Shown here: piece after piece, positions 34,102 through 43,196 of the stretch | Layout of the letters: each line of letters begins with the position of its first letter | How positions within the stretch are numbered: position 1 is the first letter of the stretch | Source of the DNA: Xylanimicrobium pachnodae JCM 13526 = NBRC 107786 | GTDB taxonomy: Bacteria > Actinomycetota > Actinomycetes > Actinomycetales > Cellulomonadaceae | DNA: 64,000 nt | Assembly (NCBI GenBank): GCA_001592145.1 | Contig: BCWJ01000008.1 | Coordinates: forward strand, 1 to 64,000 | Direction: 5' to 3' | Position numbers and translations under genes: made by a program | Notes under the pieces: model-generated | The model's input: only the letters and a program-made list of their open reading frames with translations | Databases searched by the model: none | Told to the model about the DNA's origin: nothing

Positions 34102-36411
34102 TCACGCACGTTCGAGGAACTCCTCCTGCCCGGCGTCGAGCTGGGCGGCGATGGCGGCCGCGAGCGCCGGGTGCGCCGTGAGCTCGCGGTCGGCGTCGAC
34201 GACGGCGGTGGCCTCCCGGCGGGCGTCCTCGATGAGGTCGGCGTCCTTGACGACGCGCAGCAGCCGCAGGCCGGAGGTGCGGCCGGACTGGGCGGCGCCG
34301 AGCACGTCGCCCTCGGAGCGCAGCTCGAGGTCGAGCTGGGCGAGCTGGAAGCCGTCAGTGGTCTGGGCGAGCGCCTCGACCCGGGCGGCGGCGTCGGTGC
34401 CGGGTTCGGCGGTCGAGACGAGCAGGCACAGACCGGGTGCGCTGCCGCGGCCGACGCGCCCGCGGAGCTGGTGGAGCTGGGAGAGGCCGAACCGGTCGGC
34501 ATCGAACACCACCATGACGGTGGCTTCGGGCACGTCGACGCCGACCTCGATGACGGTGGTGGCCACGAGCACCTGTGCGGCGCCCGACGCGAAGCGGGCC
34601 ATGGCGGCGTCCTTGTCGGCGGGCGGCATGCGGCCGTGCAGCACGTCGACGCTCAGCCCGGCCAGGGCGGGTTCTGAGCGCACCGCGTCGGCCACCTCGA
34701 GCACGGCGCGCAGCGGGGCGCGGGCGGGGGCGCCGGCGGGTGGGGCCGTGTCGAGCGCCGCGAGGAGGTCGGGGCCGTCGCCGTCGTCGGGTTGCGCGGG
34801 TCCCGCGGCGTCGTCGCCGGGGTCGATGCGGGCGCACACCACGTAGGCGCGGTGCCCGGCGTCCACCTCCTCGCGCACGCGCTGCCAGGTGCGCTCCATC
34901 CACCGCGCGTTGGCCGCGGGGACCACCACGGTGGTGATGCCTGACCGCCCGGCGGGGATCTGCCGCAGGGTGGAGACCTCCAGGTCGCCGAACACCGTCA
35001 TGGCCACGGTGCGCGGGATGGGGGTGGCCGTCATGACGAGCAGGTGCGGGGCGACCTTCCCCTTGGCGCGCAGGGCGTCCCGCTGCTCGACGCCGAACCG
35101 GTGCTGCTCGTCGACGACGACGAGGCCCAGGTCGGCGAACTGCACGTTCTCGCTGAGCAGCGCGTGCGTGCCCACGACGATCCCGGCCTCACCCGACGCG
35201 GCCTGGAGCAGTGCCTTCTTGCGGGCGGCGGCGGGCAGCGATCCGGTCAGCAGCGCGATGCGGGTGCCGTCCTCCGCGCCGCCCAGCAGGCCGCCCTCGG
35301 CGAGCGGGCCGAGCAGTGCGGCCAGGCTGCGGGCGTGCTGCGCGGCCAGCACCTCGGTGGGCGCGAGCAGCGCGGCCTGCCCGCCCGCGTCGATCACCTG
35401 GAGCATGGCCCGCAGCGCCACGACCGTCTTGCCCGAGCCGACCTCGCCCTGGAGCAGGCGCTGCATGGGCCGGGCCTGCGCGAGGTCCGCGGCGAGCTCG
35501 GCGCCCACCTCCACCTGGCCCGCGGTCAGCGTGAACGGCAGGGCGGCGTCGAACCGGTCGAGCAGGCCGCCGGGGCGTGCGGGGCGTGCCGTCGCGTCCT
35601 CCGCGGCCGTGCGGGCGCGCCGCTGCGCGATGGCGGCCTGCAGCACGAACGCCTCCTCGTACCGCAGCCGGTGCCTGCCCCGGTACGCCTCCGCCGTCGT
35701 CTGCGGCGTGTGGACCAGGCGGAGCGCCGCGAACCGCGTGGGCAGCGTGGCACGGTCGCGCACCTCGGCCGGTACGGGGTCGGGCACGTCCGCCTCGGTG
35801 AGGGTGTCGAGCACGGTGCGCACGCACCGCTGGATCTTCCAGGTGGGCATGGCGGCGGACGCGGGGTAGATGGGGATCGGCAGGCTCGCCAGGTACAGCG
35901 CCGACTCCTCGTCGGCGGCCTCGCCGCCGTCGCCCACCATGAGGTAGTCGGGGTGTGTGAGCTGCCGGGTGCCGCGGTACTCGCCGACGACGCCGCTGAA
36001 CACCCCCGACGCCCCCGCGACCAGCCGCTGCTCGTGGTACCGCAGCGCGCCCGCGTGCTTGGCGAAGAACGTCAGGGTGAGCCGGTGCCGTCCGTCGGTG
36101 ACGACGGCCTCGAGGCGCGCCCCGCTGCGCGACGCGTTGGACCGGATGGTGGCCCGCTCGACCTGTGCGAGCACCGAGACGTGCTCGCCGACCACGAGGG
36201 TGCCCAGGTCGGCGGCCTGCCCCGGGTCGGCGTAGCGCCGCGGGTAGTGGCGCAGCAGGTCGCCCACCGTGTCGAGGCCCATCTTGTGCAGCGCGTTGCC
36301 CGTACGGGTGCCCAGCAGGCGGGTGAGCGGCTCCTGCAGCCGCCCCGCTGCGCCCGCTCCGCCGGGCAGGCCCGCCGGTCCCCGAACCACCAGGGCTCCC
36401 CCCTCGCTCAC
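34102..36411 (-). CDS. recG: ATP-dependent DNA helicase RecG
   Basis: This 769-aa helicase remodels stalled forks and branched DNA. The wedge/OB domain (residues ~50-200) precedes the helicase motifs: Walker A GEVGSGKTVVALR (~323), box II VVVDEQHRFGVEQRD (~433), TATPIPRT, and motif VI HQLRGRVGRG. The GTG at 36411 overlaps the stop of the DAK2 gene as GTGA, so the pair is coupled. A longer open frame toward 38223 is a shadow of the DAK2 gene. Confidence 0.96.
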   Translation of the reverse strand: MSEGGALVVRGPAGLPGGAGAAGRLQEPLTRLLGTRTGNALHKMGLDTVGDLLRHYPRRYADPGQAADLGTLVVGEHVSVLAQVERATIRSNASRSGARLEAVVTDGRHRLTLTFFAKHAGALRYHEQRLVAGASGVFSGVVGEYRGTRQLTHPDYLMVGDGGEAADEESALYLASLPIPIYPASAAMPTWKIQRCVRTVLDTLTEADVPDPVPAEVRDRATLPTRFAALRLVHTPQTTAEAYRGRHRLRYEEAFVLQAAIAQRRARTAAEDATARPARPGGLLDRFDAALPFTLTAGQVEVGAELAADLAQARPMQRLLQGEVGSGKTVVALRAMLQVIDAGGQAALLAPTEVLAAQHARSLAALLGPLAEGGLLGGAEDGTRIALLTGSLPAAARKKALLQAASGEAGIVVGTHALLSENVQFADLGLVVVDEQHRFGVEQRDALRAKGKVAPHLLVMTATPIPRTVAMTVFGDLEVSTLRQIPAGRSGITTVVVPAANARWMERTWQRVREEVDAGHRAYVVCARIDPGDDAAGPAQPDDGDGPDLLAALDTAPPAGAPARAPLRAVLEVADAVRSEPALAGLSVDVLHGRMPPADKDAAMARFASGAAQVLVATTVIEVGVDVPEATVMVVFDADRFGLSQLHQLRGRVGRGSAPGLCLLVSTAEPGTDAAARVEALAQTTDGFQLAQLDLELRSEGDVLGAAQSGRTSGLRLLRVVKDADLIEDARREATAVVDADRELTAHPALAAAIAAQLDAGQEEFLERA

Positions 36412-38096
36412 CCTTCGACCCCGATCGCGACGCCCGCCCCCGCCCGGCCCGTCGCGAGCACCACGCACTCGGCACCGCACCCGGCCGCGACGGTGCCCAG
36501 CTCGGCCGCGAGGCCGACCGGCACCGACGCGTCGGTCAGCAGCGTGACCATCTCGCCACCCTCGCCCAGCAGCGTGCGCAGCGCTGCCGGTGCCCCCTCC
36601 GCGTCGGTGACCACGGCCCGCAACCCGTCGAGGGCACCGCGCACGGCCGCGGCGACGTCGGCGTCCGGGACGTCCGCGGCCGCTGCCAGCGCGGCGACGA
36701 CGACGGCCACGTGCACGTCCGTGGGGGCGTCGAGGGTGACGACGACGGGGGCGGCGGCGTCGGCGTGCTCCTGAGCGAGCCGCGCGACGGCGTCGGTCAC
36801 TGCGGCCTGGTCCGCTCCGGCCCCGCCGAGCACGATGACGCCCGCGGTGCCCGCCGACACGGCCGCGAGCGCCAGGTCCCGGGCGGTCACCCCGACCCAG
36901 TTCGTCGGGACGAGCACCACGGCGCCGGCCCGGGCGAGCTCCGCGGCGAGCGCCGTCGCGTCGGTGCTGGCGACGACGGCGGGGCCGGCGTCGGGCACCG
37001 CAAGGTGGCGCAGGTGGACCGGCTCGACGGTGCCGCGGCGCGCCCACCGGTGCGCGACGGCCAGCGCGGCGTCCAGGTCGGGGGTGTGCACGTGCGCCTG
37101 CCAGGCGGAGTCCTCGCCGCCGCCCAGGCCGGCACCACCGACCACGACGACGGAGCCTCCCACGGCGGCCAGGTCGGCGCGCAGCGTCTCGGCGACGCCG
37201 CCGTCGGGGAACTCGGGGGCGCCCGCGGGGCGGCGCAGCACGAACATGGCCTCGAACTCGTCGCCGTCGCACGCCGCGCCATGACCGGGGGTGTCGCCGT
37301 GCGCGCCGCCGGGTTCGACCGCGCCGGCAGGCTCGGCGGCGTGCCCGGTCAGGACCAGGCCCAGGGTCACCAGCGGCATGGTCGCCATCGTCTCGCCCGC
37401 CCCTGACACGGCCGCCTCGCCCGGCCCCGGCACGGTGCGGAGGCCCGGGGCGGGCGGCCCCGCGGGCGTCCGGCCCTGCAAGGCGGCGGTGCGCAGGGCG
37501 TCCAGCACCAGGACCAGCCCGCACGCCCCGGCGTCGAGCACGCCCGCACGGGCCAGCGGGGCGAGGGTCGCCACCGAGGACAGGGCCGCGTCGCGCGCGC
37601 CGCCGACGGCACCGGCGAGCACGTCGCCCACGACGGCTCCGGGTCGGGCGGCCCGGTCGCGGGCCGCGGCCGCCGCGACGTCGGCGGCCGTGAGGATCGT
37701 GCCGGGCTCGGGGTGCGCGACGGCGGTGCGGGCGGTCGCGGCGGCCAGGTCGAGGGCGCGCGGCACGGCCTCGCCGCGCGTGGCGGCGATCGCGACGCCG
37801 CGCAGCCACTCGCTCAGGATCACCCCCGAGTTGCCGCGCGCGCCGAGCAGTGCGCCGCGCGCCAGGTGCCGCAGCAGGGCGGCCGATCCGGCGTCGCCGG
37901 GTGCCTGCGCGACGGCGCGGGCCCCCTCGCGCAGCGTCAGGAACATGTTGGTGCCGGTGTCGCCGTCCGCGACGGGGAACACGTTGACCCGGTCGATGGC
38001 CGCACGGTCCCGCCCGAGCGCCTCCGTGGCCAGCCGCGCCCAGGCGCGCACGGCGACGGCGTCGAGCACGTCGGTCACACGGGGGGCGTCGGCCAC
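36408..38096 (-). CDS. DAK2-domain kinase (FakA/YloV-like)
   Basis: A 562-aa protein with an N-terminal DAK2 domain. NVFPVADGDTGTNMFLTL contains the Mg-ATP-binding aspartates (~residues 40-58), ARGNSGVILSEWL follows, and the C-terminus has a FakA-type middle and fold. FakA phosphorylates fatty acids bound to FakB in firmicutes; the actinobacterial role is not proven. The GTG at 38096 is supported by AAGGAG 7 nt upstream. It is the first gene of the recG-rsmD run. Confidence 0.9.
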   Translation of the reverse strand: MADAPRVTDVLDAVAVRAWARLATEALGRDRAAIDRVNVFPVADGDTGTNMFLTLREGARAVAQAPGDAGSAALLRHLARGALLGARGNSGVILSEWLRGVAIAATRGEAVPRALDLAAATARTAVAHPEPGTILTAADVAAAAARDRAARPGAVVGDVLAGAVGGARDAALSSVATLAPLARAGVLDAGACGLVLVLDALRTAALQGRTPAGPPAPGLRTVPGPGEAAVSGAGETMATMPLVTLGLVLTGHAAEPAGAVEPGGAHGDTPGHGAACDGDEFEAMFVLRRPAGAPEFPDGGVAETLRADLAAVGGSVVVVGGAGLGGGEDSAWQAHVHTPDLDAALAVAHRWARRGTVEPVHLRHLAVPDAGPAVVASTDATALAAELARAGAVVLVPTNWVGVTARDLALAAVSAGTAGVIVLGGAGADQAAVTDAVARLAQEHADAAAPVVVTLDAPTDVHVAVVVAALAAAADVPDADVAAAVRGALDGLRAVVTDAEGAPAALRTLLGEGGEMVTLLTDASVPVGLAAELGTVAAGCGAECVVLATGRAGAGVAIGVEG

Positions 38097-38208
38097 GGGA
38101 TGCTCCTTCGTCGGCCTCCCGAGCGTCGGGCAGGCTGGCCCCACGGTAGCGTCGCCCATGGTGCCGACGAGCACGATGCGCCCCGTCGCGTACGTGATCG
38201 GCCGCACG

Positions 38209-38238
38209 TTGGAGCCTGCCCACAGCGTCAGGTATTCT
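38209..38238 (+). promoter_or_regulatory. Promoter of rpmB
   Basis: TTGGAG (38209-38214) and TATTCT (38233-38238), separated by 18 nt, form a sigma-70-type promoter ~100 nt before the L28 start codon. It lies in the 240-nt gap between the divergent DAK2 and rpmB genes. Confidence 0.65.
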
Positions 38239-38336
38239 GTTGTGGTTGTCCGGCGCGAGCTGGACCCCCTAGACACCTTCCATCTCCACGTCGGTGCTGC
38301 CCGCAGCCCGTCGTGATCGACCCTCAGGAGACTTCC

Positions 38337-38528
38337 GTGGCTGCCAACTGCGACGTCTGCGGCAAGGGCCCGGGCTTCGGGCACTCGATCTCGCACTCCC
38401 ACATCCGCACCAAGCGCCGCTGGAACCCGAACATCCAGCGTGTCCGCGCCGTCGTCGCGGGTACGCCCAAGCGCGTCAACGTGTGCACCTCGTGCCTCAA
38501 GGCCAACAAGGTCACGCGCGCGGTCTGA
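38337..38528 (+). CDS. rpmB: 50S ribosomal protein L28
   Basis: This 63-aa ribosomal protein starts at GTG 38337 with CAGGAG 6 nt upstream. AANCDVCGKGPGFGHSISHS holds the first two of four zinc cysteines; CTSCLKANKV holds the others, so it is the zinc-containing form. The basic RTKRRWNPNIQRVRA is conserved. The gene is monocistronic: own promoter and terminator. Confidence 0.97.
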   Translation: MAANCDVCGKGPGFGHSISHSHIRTKRRWNPNIQRVRAVVAGTPKRVNVCTSCLKANKVTRAV

Positions 38529-38557
38529 GCCTGTCCGCACCTCGGGTGCGTAGCGCG

Positions 38558-38590
38558 GAAGCCCGCCGGGTCCAGCACCCGGCGGGCTTC
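38558..38590 (+). terminator. Terminator of rpmB
   Basis: A perfect 14-bp stem (38558-38571 with 38577-38590) with a 5-nt loop lies 29 nt after the stop. The following gtcgtt is only weakly T-rich. Confidence 0.85.
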
Positions 38591-38677
38591 GTCGTTCCCT
38601 GAGCGCGTACTCAGGTTCTGAGGGGCATTCCCTCAACCCCCTTGGTCCGGGCACCGGAAGATGGCACCCTGGACGCC

Positions 38678-39211
38678 ATGACCGTGGACTCCGACGACGT
38701 GACCATCCGGCCCGCCACTGCGGACGACGCGGAGAACATCGCCCAGGTGCATATCAGCTCCTGGCGCTCCGCGTACGCCGACCTGCTCCCCGCCGAGTAC
38801 CTGGCCGGCCTGGACGGCGCCGCGCGTACGGAGCGGTGGCAGACGATCATCAGCGCGGGCCAGGTGGCCGGGGCGGCCGGCCGGGTCCTCGTGGCCGAGC
38901 AGGCGGAGCAGACGGTGGGCTTCGCCAGCTTCGGGCCGTCCTCCGACGAGGACGCCGACGACGACACCATCGAGCTCTACGCCATGTACCTGCTCCCGGG
39001 ATCCTGGGGTCGGGGTGTCGCGCGCGAGCTCATGCGGAGCGTGCTCGCCGACCTGCACGATGCCCCCATGACGCTCTGGGTGCTGGCCGGCAACGAGCGC
39101 GCGCAGCACTTCTACCAGCGGCACGGCTTCCGGCCCGACGGCGTCGAGCGCATCGACGAGTACGGCGACACCCCCGTGACCGTGCTCCGTTTCCGCCGAC
39201 CCGCCAGCTGA
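38678..39211 (+). CDS. GNAT family N-acetyltransferase
   Basis: This 177-aa acetyltransferase has an N-terminal VTIRPATADDAENIAQVHI, the acetyl-CoA motif A in YLLPGSWGRGVARELM, and NERAQHFYQRHGFRPDG near the C-terminus. The target is unknown; small-molecule or protein N-acetylation is possible. CACCCT lies 7 nt before the ATG (leaderless layout). It converges with thiL, 9 nt between the ends. Confidence 0.9.
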   Translation: MTVDSDDVTIRPATADDAENIAQVHISSWRSAYADLLPAEYLAGLDGAARTERWQTIISAGQVAGAAGRVLVAEQAEQTVGFASFGPSSDEDADDDTIELYAMYLLPGSWGRGVARELMRSVLADLHDAPMTLWVLAGNERAQHFYQRHGFRPDGVERIDEYGDTPVTVLRFRRPAS

Positions 39212-39220
39212 CCCGCAGGA

Positions 39221-40243
39221 TCACGCGCGGAAGTGGTCCCAGCCCCGCGCATCGGCCGGCACGGCGCCGTCGACGGTGACCCGGGGGGCGCCGTCGGCAA
39301 CCAGCACCGAACCGATCGCCTCGAACCCGGCGGGCAGCGTCACCTCCGGGGGGAACGTGGCGAGCAGGCCGTGGTCCTCCCCCCCGCCCAGCACCCAGGC
39401 GAGCGCCCGGTCGACCGCACGGGGCTCCGTGGCGGACGACCCGCCCAGTCTCACCGCGGCGGCCAGCACGTCGTCCACGTACGGGGCCAGCGCGCCGCCG
39501 TCCAGGTCGATGCCCACTCCGCTGGCCGCCGCGATGCGCCCGGCATCGCGCAGCAGCCCGTCGGACACGTCGAGCATCGCGGTCGCCCCGGCGTCGTCGG
39601 CGGCGATCCCGGCGGCGAGCGGCGGTGCGGGGCGCAGGAACCCCCCGACGAACGCGGCGTACGGACCGGCCGCGCCGGGCGCCCCCTCCTCGGGTGACAC
39701 CACACCGGCCTCCAGCAGGGCGAGGCCCGCAGCCGACCGGCCGCGCACCCCCGCGTGGGCGACGACGTCCCCGGGCCGCGCACCCGACCGCAGCACGGGG
39801 GCACGCCCGCCCAGGTCGCCGTGCACGGCCACCGAGACCATCACCACCGGCCCGCCGGAGAGGTCGCCGCCCACGACGGCCGCCCCGACGGGCGCGCACG
39901 CGTCCGCCAGGCCGCGCGCCAAGTCCTCCACCCACGCGACCTCCAGGTCTCCCGGCACCGCCAGGCCCACCACCAGCGCCGTAGGCCGCCCGCCCATCGC
40001 GGCGACGTCGGCGAGGTTCTGCGCCGCGGCGCGCACCCCGACGTCGTACCCGGTGGACCAGCGGCGCCGGAAGTGCAGGTCCTCGACGAGCACGTCCGTG
40101 GACACCACGTACCGGCCGTCGGGCGCGGCGACGACGGCGGCGTCGTCGCCCGGCCCCACGATCGTGGCGGCACCGCCAGGAAGCAGGGGCACGAACCGGG
40201 CCAGCAGGCCGGACTCGTCGAGGTCGCGTACACGCAGGGTCAC
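39221..40243 (-). CDS. thiL: Thiamine-monophosphate kinase
   Basis: This 340-aa enzyme makes thiamine diphosphate. It is an AIR-synthase-type (PurM-fold) kinase: VGPGDDAAVV, LVEDLHFRRRW and VVGGDLSGG are the metal/nucleotide-binding blocks, and AMLDVSDGLLRDAGRI is the second aspartate-rich motif. The GTG at 40243 is preceded by TACAGT and 6 nt, a leaderless promoter back to back with that of the DUF3515 gene. Confidence 0.95.
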   Translation of the reverse strand: MTLRVRDLDESGLLARFVPLLPGGAATIVGPGDDAAVVAAPDGRYVVSTDVLVEDLHFRRRWSTGYDVGVRAAAQNLADVAAMGGRPTALVVGLAVPGDLEVAWVEDLARGLADACAPVGAAVVGGDLSGGPVVMVSVAVHGDLGGRAPVLRSGARPGDVVAHAGVRGRSAAGLALLEAGVVSPEEGAPGAAGPYAAFVGGFLRPAPPLAAGIAADDAGATAMLDVSDGLLRDAGRIAAASGVGIDLDGGALAPYVDDVLAAAVRLGGSSATEPRAVDRALAWVLGGGEDHGLLATFPPEVTLPAGFEAIGSVLVADGAPRVTVDGAVPADARGWDHFRA

Positions 40244-40249
40244 GCGACG

Positions 40250-40279
40250 ACTGTACGGGCCGCACCGCCCGGGTACGGT
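40250..40279. promoter_or_regulatory. Back-to-back leaderless promoters of thiL and the DUF3515 gene
   Basis: The minus-strand TACAGT (40250-40255) serves thiL and the plus-strand TACGGT (40274-40279) the DUF3515 gene. The -10 elements are only 18 bp apart, so the two polymerases would compete. Confidence 0.55.
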
Positions 40280-40285
40280 GGGCGC

Positions 40286-40756
40286 GTGCTGCGCCGTTCC
40301 CTTCCCGTGCTCGCCCTGACCCTCGTGAGCCTCGGGGCCCTCGGGGCGTGCGCTCCCACCATCGTGGTCGAGGCCGCGCCCGACGCCGCCAACCCCGCGT
40401 GCGCACCCGTCATGCTGGCGTTGCCGACCACGCTGGGCGAGGGCCTGGACCAGGCGAACACCACCGCGCAGGCCACCACCGCGTGGGGGTCGGGCGGGGC
40501 CGCGGTCACGCTGCGCTGCGGCGTCGACCTCCCGGGGCCGTCCACCGACTGCCAGCAGGTGGACGCGGGTGGCGCCGTCGTCGACTGGATCTACGTGACG
40601 GGCGAGGACGGGACGTGGCGGTGGACCACGTACGGGCGCGACCCGGCGGTCGAGGTCACGGTGCCGCCGACCATCACGGAGACGCACTCGACGGCGTTCC
40701 TGGCGGACATCTCCCAGGCGGTCGCCCTCATCGAGGCGACGAAGACCTGCTCCTGA
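40286..40756 (+). CDS. DUF3515 lipoprotein
   Basis: This 156-aa protein is a predicted lipoprotein: LRRSLPVLALTLVSLGALGAC gives the signal and lipobox (Cys ~21-22). The mature part has the DUF3515 marks PACAPVMLALPTTLGEG and paired cysteines around CGVDLPGPSTDCQQV. Its place between thiL and ddl is conserved in actinobacteria, suggesting an envelope role, but no function is known. GTG start, leaderless promoter (TACGGT). Confidence 0.88.
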   Translation: MLRRSLPVLALTLVSLGALGACAPTIVVEAAPDAANPACAPVMLALPTTLGEGLDQANTTAQATTAWGSGGAAVTLRCGVDLPGPSTDCQQVDAGGAVVDWIYVTGEDGTWRWTTYGRDPAVEVTVPPTITETHSTAFLADISQAVALIEATKTCS

Positions 40757-40763
40757 CTGCGCG

Positions 40764-41900
40764 CTAGCGCAGGCCGGTGGGGCGTTCCAGGGCGAGCTGG
40801 ATGAGCTCGTCCACCAGGTCCGGGTAGGCGATCCCGGTCGCCGCCCACATGGCCGGGTACATCGAGTACGGCGTGAACCCGGGCATCGTGTTGATCTCGT
40901 TGACGATCACGGACTCGTCGGGGGTCACGAACACGTCGACGCGCGAGAGGCCCTCCGCCCCGACCGCGTCGAAGGTGCGCACCGCGATCGAGCGCACCTG
41001 CGCCACGACCTTGTCCGGCAGGTCCGCCGGGCACCGCAGCTCGACGGCGGCCTCGTCCAGGTACTTCGCCTCGAAGTCGTAGAACGCGTGCGCGTCGTGG
41101 TTCACCACGATCTCGCCCGGCAGCGACGCGCGCGCCGGGCCGCCGCCGCGCCCGCCCAGCACGGCGCACTCGATCTCGCGTCCCTCGATGCCCTGCTCGA
41201 CGATCACCTTGGGGTCGTGGCGCTGCGCCTCGACGATGGCCGCCGGCAGGTCCGCGATGTCCTCCACCCGGCTGATCCCGAGCGACGACCCCGCCCGGGC
41301 GGGCTTGACGTACACGGGCATCCCGAGCCGCGCCACGGCCGCGGTGGCCTCCGCGCGACGGTGCTCCCAGTCGCGGGACTGGATGACGGTGTAGGGCCCG
41401 ACGGGCAGGCCCTGGCCCTCCAGGACCAGCTTCATGAAGTGCTTGTCCATGCCGACGGCGCTGGCCAGCACCCCGGCCCCCACGTAGTGCACGTCCGCGA
41501 GCTCGAGCAGGCCCTGCAGGGTGCCGTCCTCGCCGAAGGGCCCGTGGAGCAGGGGGAACACGACGTCCACCTCGCCCAGCACGGACGGCACCTGGCCCGG
41601 TTCGAGGGTGCGCAGGGTGTGCTCCCCCGCGGTGAGCGACAGGATGACCTCGGCGCCGTCGTCGGCCGCCACCTCGGGCAGCGCGGCGCCGCGCGTGATC
41701 TCCCAGCGCTCCGGCTCATCCGCGGCGACCACCCAGCGGCCGTCCCGGGTGATCCCGACAGGGACGACGTCGTACCGGGTGCGGTCGATGGCCCGCAGCA
41801 CCCCGGCGGCGGTGGCCGCGGAGATGGCGTGCTCCCCGGAACGCCCCCCGAACAGGAGTGCGACGCGGGTCTTGCGGGCGGGGGCGGGCTGCTCGGACAT
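40764..41900 (-). CDS. ddl: D-alanine--D-alanine ligase
   Basis: This 378-aa ATP-grasp ligase makes the D-Ala-D-Ala dipeptide of peptidoglycan. VALLFGGRSGEHAIS is the N-terminal block, LLHGPFGEDGTLQGLLEL the substrate site, YVKPARAGSSLGIS the ATP-grasp core, and FVTPDESVIVNEINTMPGF the metal site (quoted in parts). The ATG at 41900 is preceded by TATCGT and 7 nt (leaderless). In related genomes gpsA lies next to ddl; here ~9 kb intervenes. Confidence 0.96.
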   Translation of the reverse strand: MSEQPAPARKTRVALLFGGRSGEHAISAATAAGVLRAIDRTRYDVVPVGITRDGRWVVAADEPERWEITRGAALPEVAADDGAEVILSLTAGEHTLRTLEPGQVPSVLGEVDVVFPLLHGPFGEDGTLQGLLELADVHYVGAGVLASAVGMDKHFMKLVLEGQGLPVGPYTVIQSRDWEHRRAEATAAVARLGMPVYVKPARAGSSLGISRVEDIADLPAAIVEAQRHDPKVIVEQGIEGREIECAVLGGRGGGPARASLPGEIVVNHDAHAFYDFEAKYLDEAAVELRCPADLPDKVVAQVRSIAVRTFDAVGAEGLSRVDVFVTPDESVIVNEINTMPGFTPYSMYPAMWAATGIAYPDLVDELIQLALERPTGLR

Positions 41901-41907
41901 CGGCCCG

Positions 41908-41913
41908 ACGATA
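41908..41913 (-). promoter_or_regulatory. Candidate -10 element of ddl (leaderless)
   Basis: TATCGT on the minus strand lies 7 nt before the ddl ATG. The adjacent 22-bp inverted repeat (41930-41997) would cover the -35 region. Confidence 0.5.
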
Positions 41914-41929
41914 CCGGACCAGCACCGCG

Positions 41930-41997
41930 ACGGTTCGTGGGTTCGTCGACGTTTCGTGCGCCCGGGGCCCCGAACCGTCGACGAACCCACGAACCGT
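41930..41997. repeat. 22-bp perfect inverted repeat between ddl and the acyl-CoA dehydrogenase gene
   Basis: Arms 41930-41951 and 41976-41997 are perfect complements around a 24-nt GC-rich centre. Each arm holds GGTTCGTGGGTTCGTCGAC, two overlapping GTTCG-type words. It could be an operator, a bidirectional terminator or a mobile palindromic repeat. Confidence 0.85.
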
Positions 41998-42056
41998 GCC
42001 TCGCACCACACGACAGCGGCGACCCTGCCCCCAGCAGCGGTGATAGGAAGGGAGCC

Positions 42057-43196
42057 ATGGCTTCCCGGATACTTTCTGATGAGCTTCTCCGCGCGATCCG
42101 CGACCGTGCCGCCGCGCACGACAAGGCGAACGACTTCTTCGACGACGACCTCGCCGAGCTGAAGGCCGCCGGCTACCTGGCCGCCCTGGTGCCCGAGTCG
42201 ATGGGCGGCCCGGGACTCGGGCTCCAGGACCTGGTGCACGAGCAGGCGCGCCTGGCCGGTGCCGCACCCGCCACCGCCCTGGGCGTCAACATGCACCACG
42301 TGTGGACGGGGGTGGCCCGGTTCCTGCACGACCGCGGCGACTCGTCCATGGACTGGCTGCTGCGCGAAGCCCTGGCGGGCGAGGTGTTCGCGTTCGGCTA
42401 CTCGGAGGCCGGCAACGACCTGGTGCTGCTCGGCTCGCGCACGCAGGCGAGGCCCGACGGCGAGGGCGGCTACACGTTCCACGGCCGCAAGATCTTCACG
42501 TCCAACTCCCCCGGCTGGACGCGGCTCGGGACGATGGGCCTGGACGAGGAGGCCGGCGTCATCGTGCACGCGTTCATCACGCGCGACGGCGGCGGCGTCG
42601 AGATCCTGGACGACTGGGACACCATCGGCATGCGGGCCTCGCAGTCACGCACCACGGTGCTCGACGGCGCCCACGCCCCCGCCGACCGCGTCATGCGCAA
42701 GGTCGCCCCGGGGCCCACCCTGGACCCGTACGTGCTGGGCATCTTCACCAGCTTCGAGCTGCTGACCGCGTCGGTGTACGCGGGGATCGCGGACCGCGCG
42801 CTCGAGCTGGCCGTCGAGACGGTGCGCACCCGCATGTCCATGAAGACCGGCAAGGCGTACGCGCAGGCCCCGGACATCCGGTGGCGCATCGCGTCCGCCG
42901 CCCTCGCCCAGGACGGCGTCTGGCCGCAGTTCGACCAGGCCGCCGCCGCGATCGACGCCGGTCAGAACCTGGGCGCCGCCTGGTTCCGCCAGACGGCCGG
43001 GATCAAGGTGCGCGCCACCGAGACGGCCCGCTACGTGGTCGACGAGGCGATCCGTTCCTCGGGCGGCTCGACCTACTTCAACCGCTCGGAGCTCGGCCGC
43101 CTGTACCGCGACGTGCTGGCCGGGATCTTCCACCCGTCCGACGACGAGTCCGCGCACGCGACCGTCGCGCAGTCCCTGCTGGGGCCGATCGAGTGA
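42057..43196 (+). CDS. Acyl-CoA dehydrogenase family protein
   Basis: This 379-aa flavoenzyme has the acyl-CoA dehydrogenase fold. GYSEAGNDLVLLGSRTQA and GRKIFTSNSPGW lie at the flavin/substrate site in the middle domain, and AIRSSGGSTYFNRSELGRLYRDVLAGIFHP at the C-terminus (in parts) is the late family block. The usual C-terminal catalytic glutamate is not evident to me, so desulfurisation- or hydroxylase-type members are alternatives. The ATG at 42057 follows GGAAGGGAG. It couples to the next gene by GTGA. Confidence 0.85.
   Translation: MASRILSDELLRAIRDRAAAHDKANDFFDDDLAELKAAGYLAALVPESMGGPGLGLQDLVHEQARLAGAAPATALGVNMHHVWTGVARFLHDRGDSSMDWLLREALAGEVFAFGYSEAGNDLVLLGSRTQARPDGEGGYTFHGRKIFTSNSPGWTRLGTMGLDEEAGVIVHAFITRDGGGVEILDDWDTIGMRASQSRTTVLDGAHAPADRVMRKVAPGPTLDPYVLGIFTSFELLTASVYAGIADRALELAVETVRTRMSMKTGKAYAQAPDIRWRIASAALAQDGVWPQFDQAAAAIDAGQNLGAAWFRQTAGIKVRATETARYVVDEAIRSSGGSTYFNRSELGRLYRDVLAGIFHPSDDESAHATVAQSLLGPIE

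Noticed and set aside
36412-38223. Upstream extension of the recG open frame
   Set aside because: It overlaps the DAK2 gene in another frame; the RecG N-terminus fits the GTG at 36411 with GTGA coupling.
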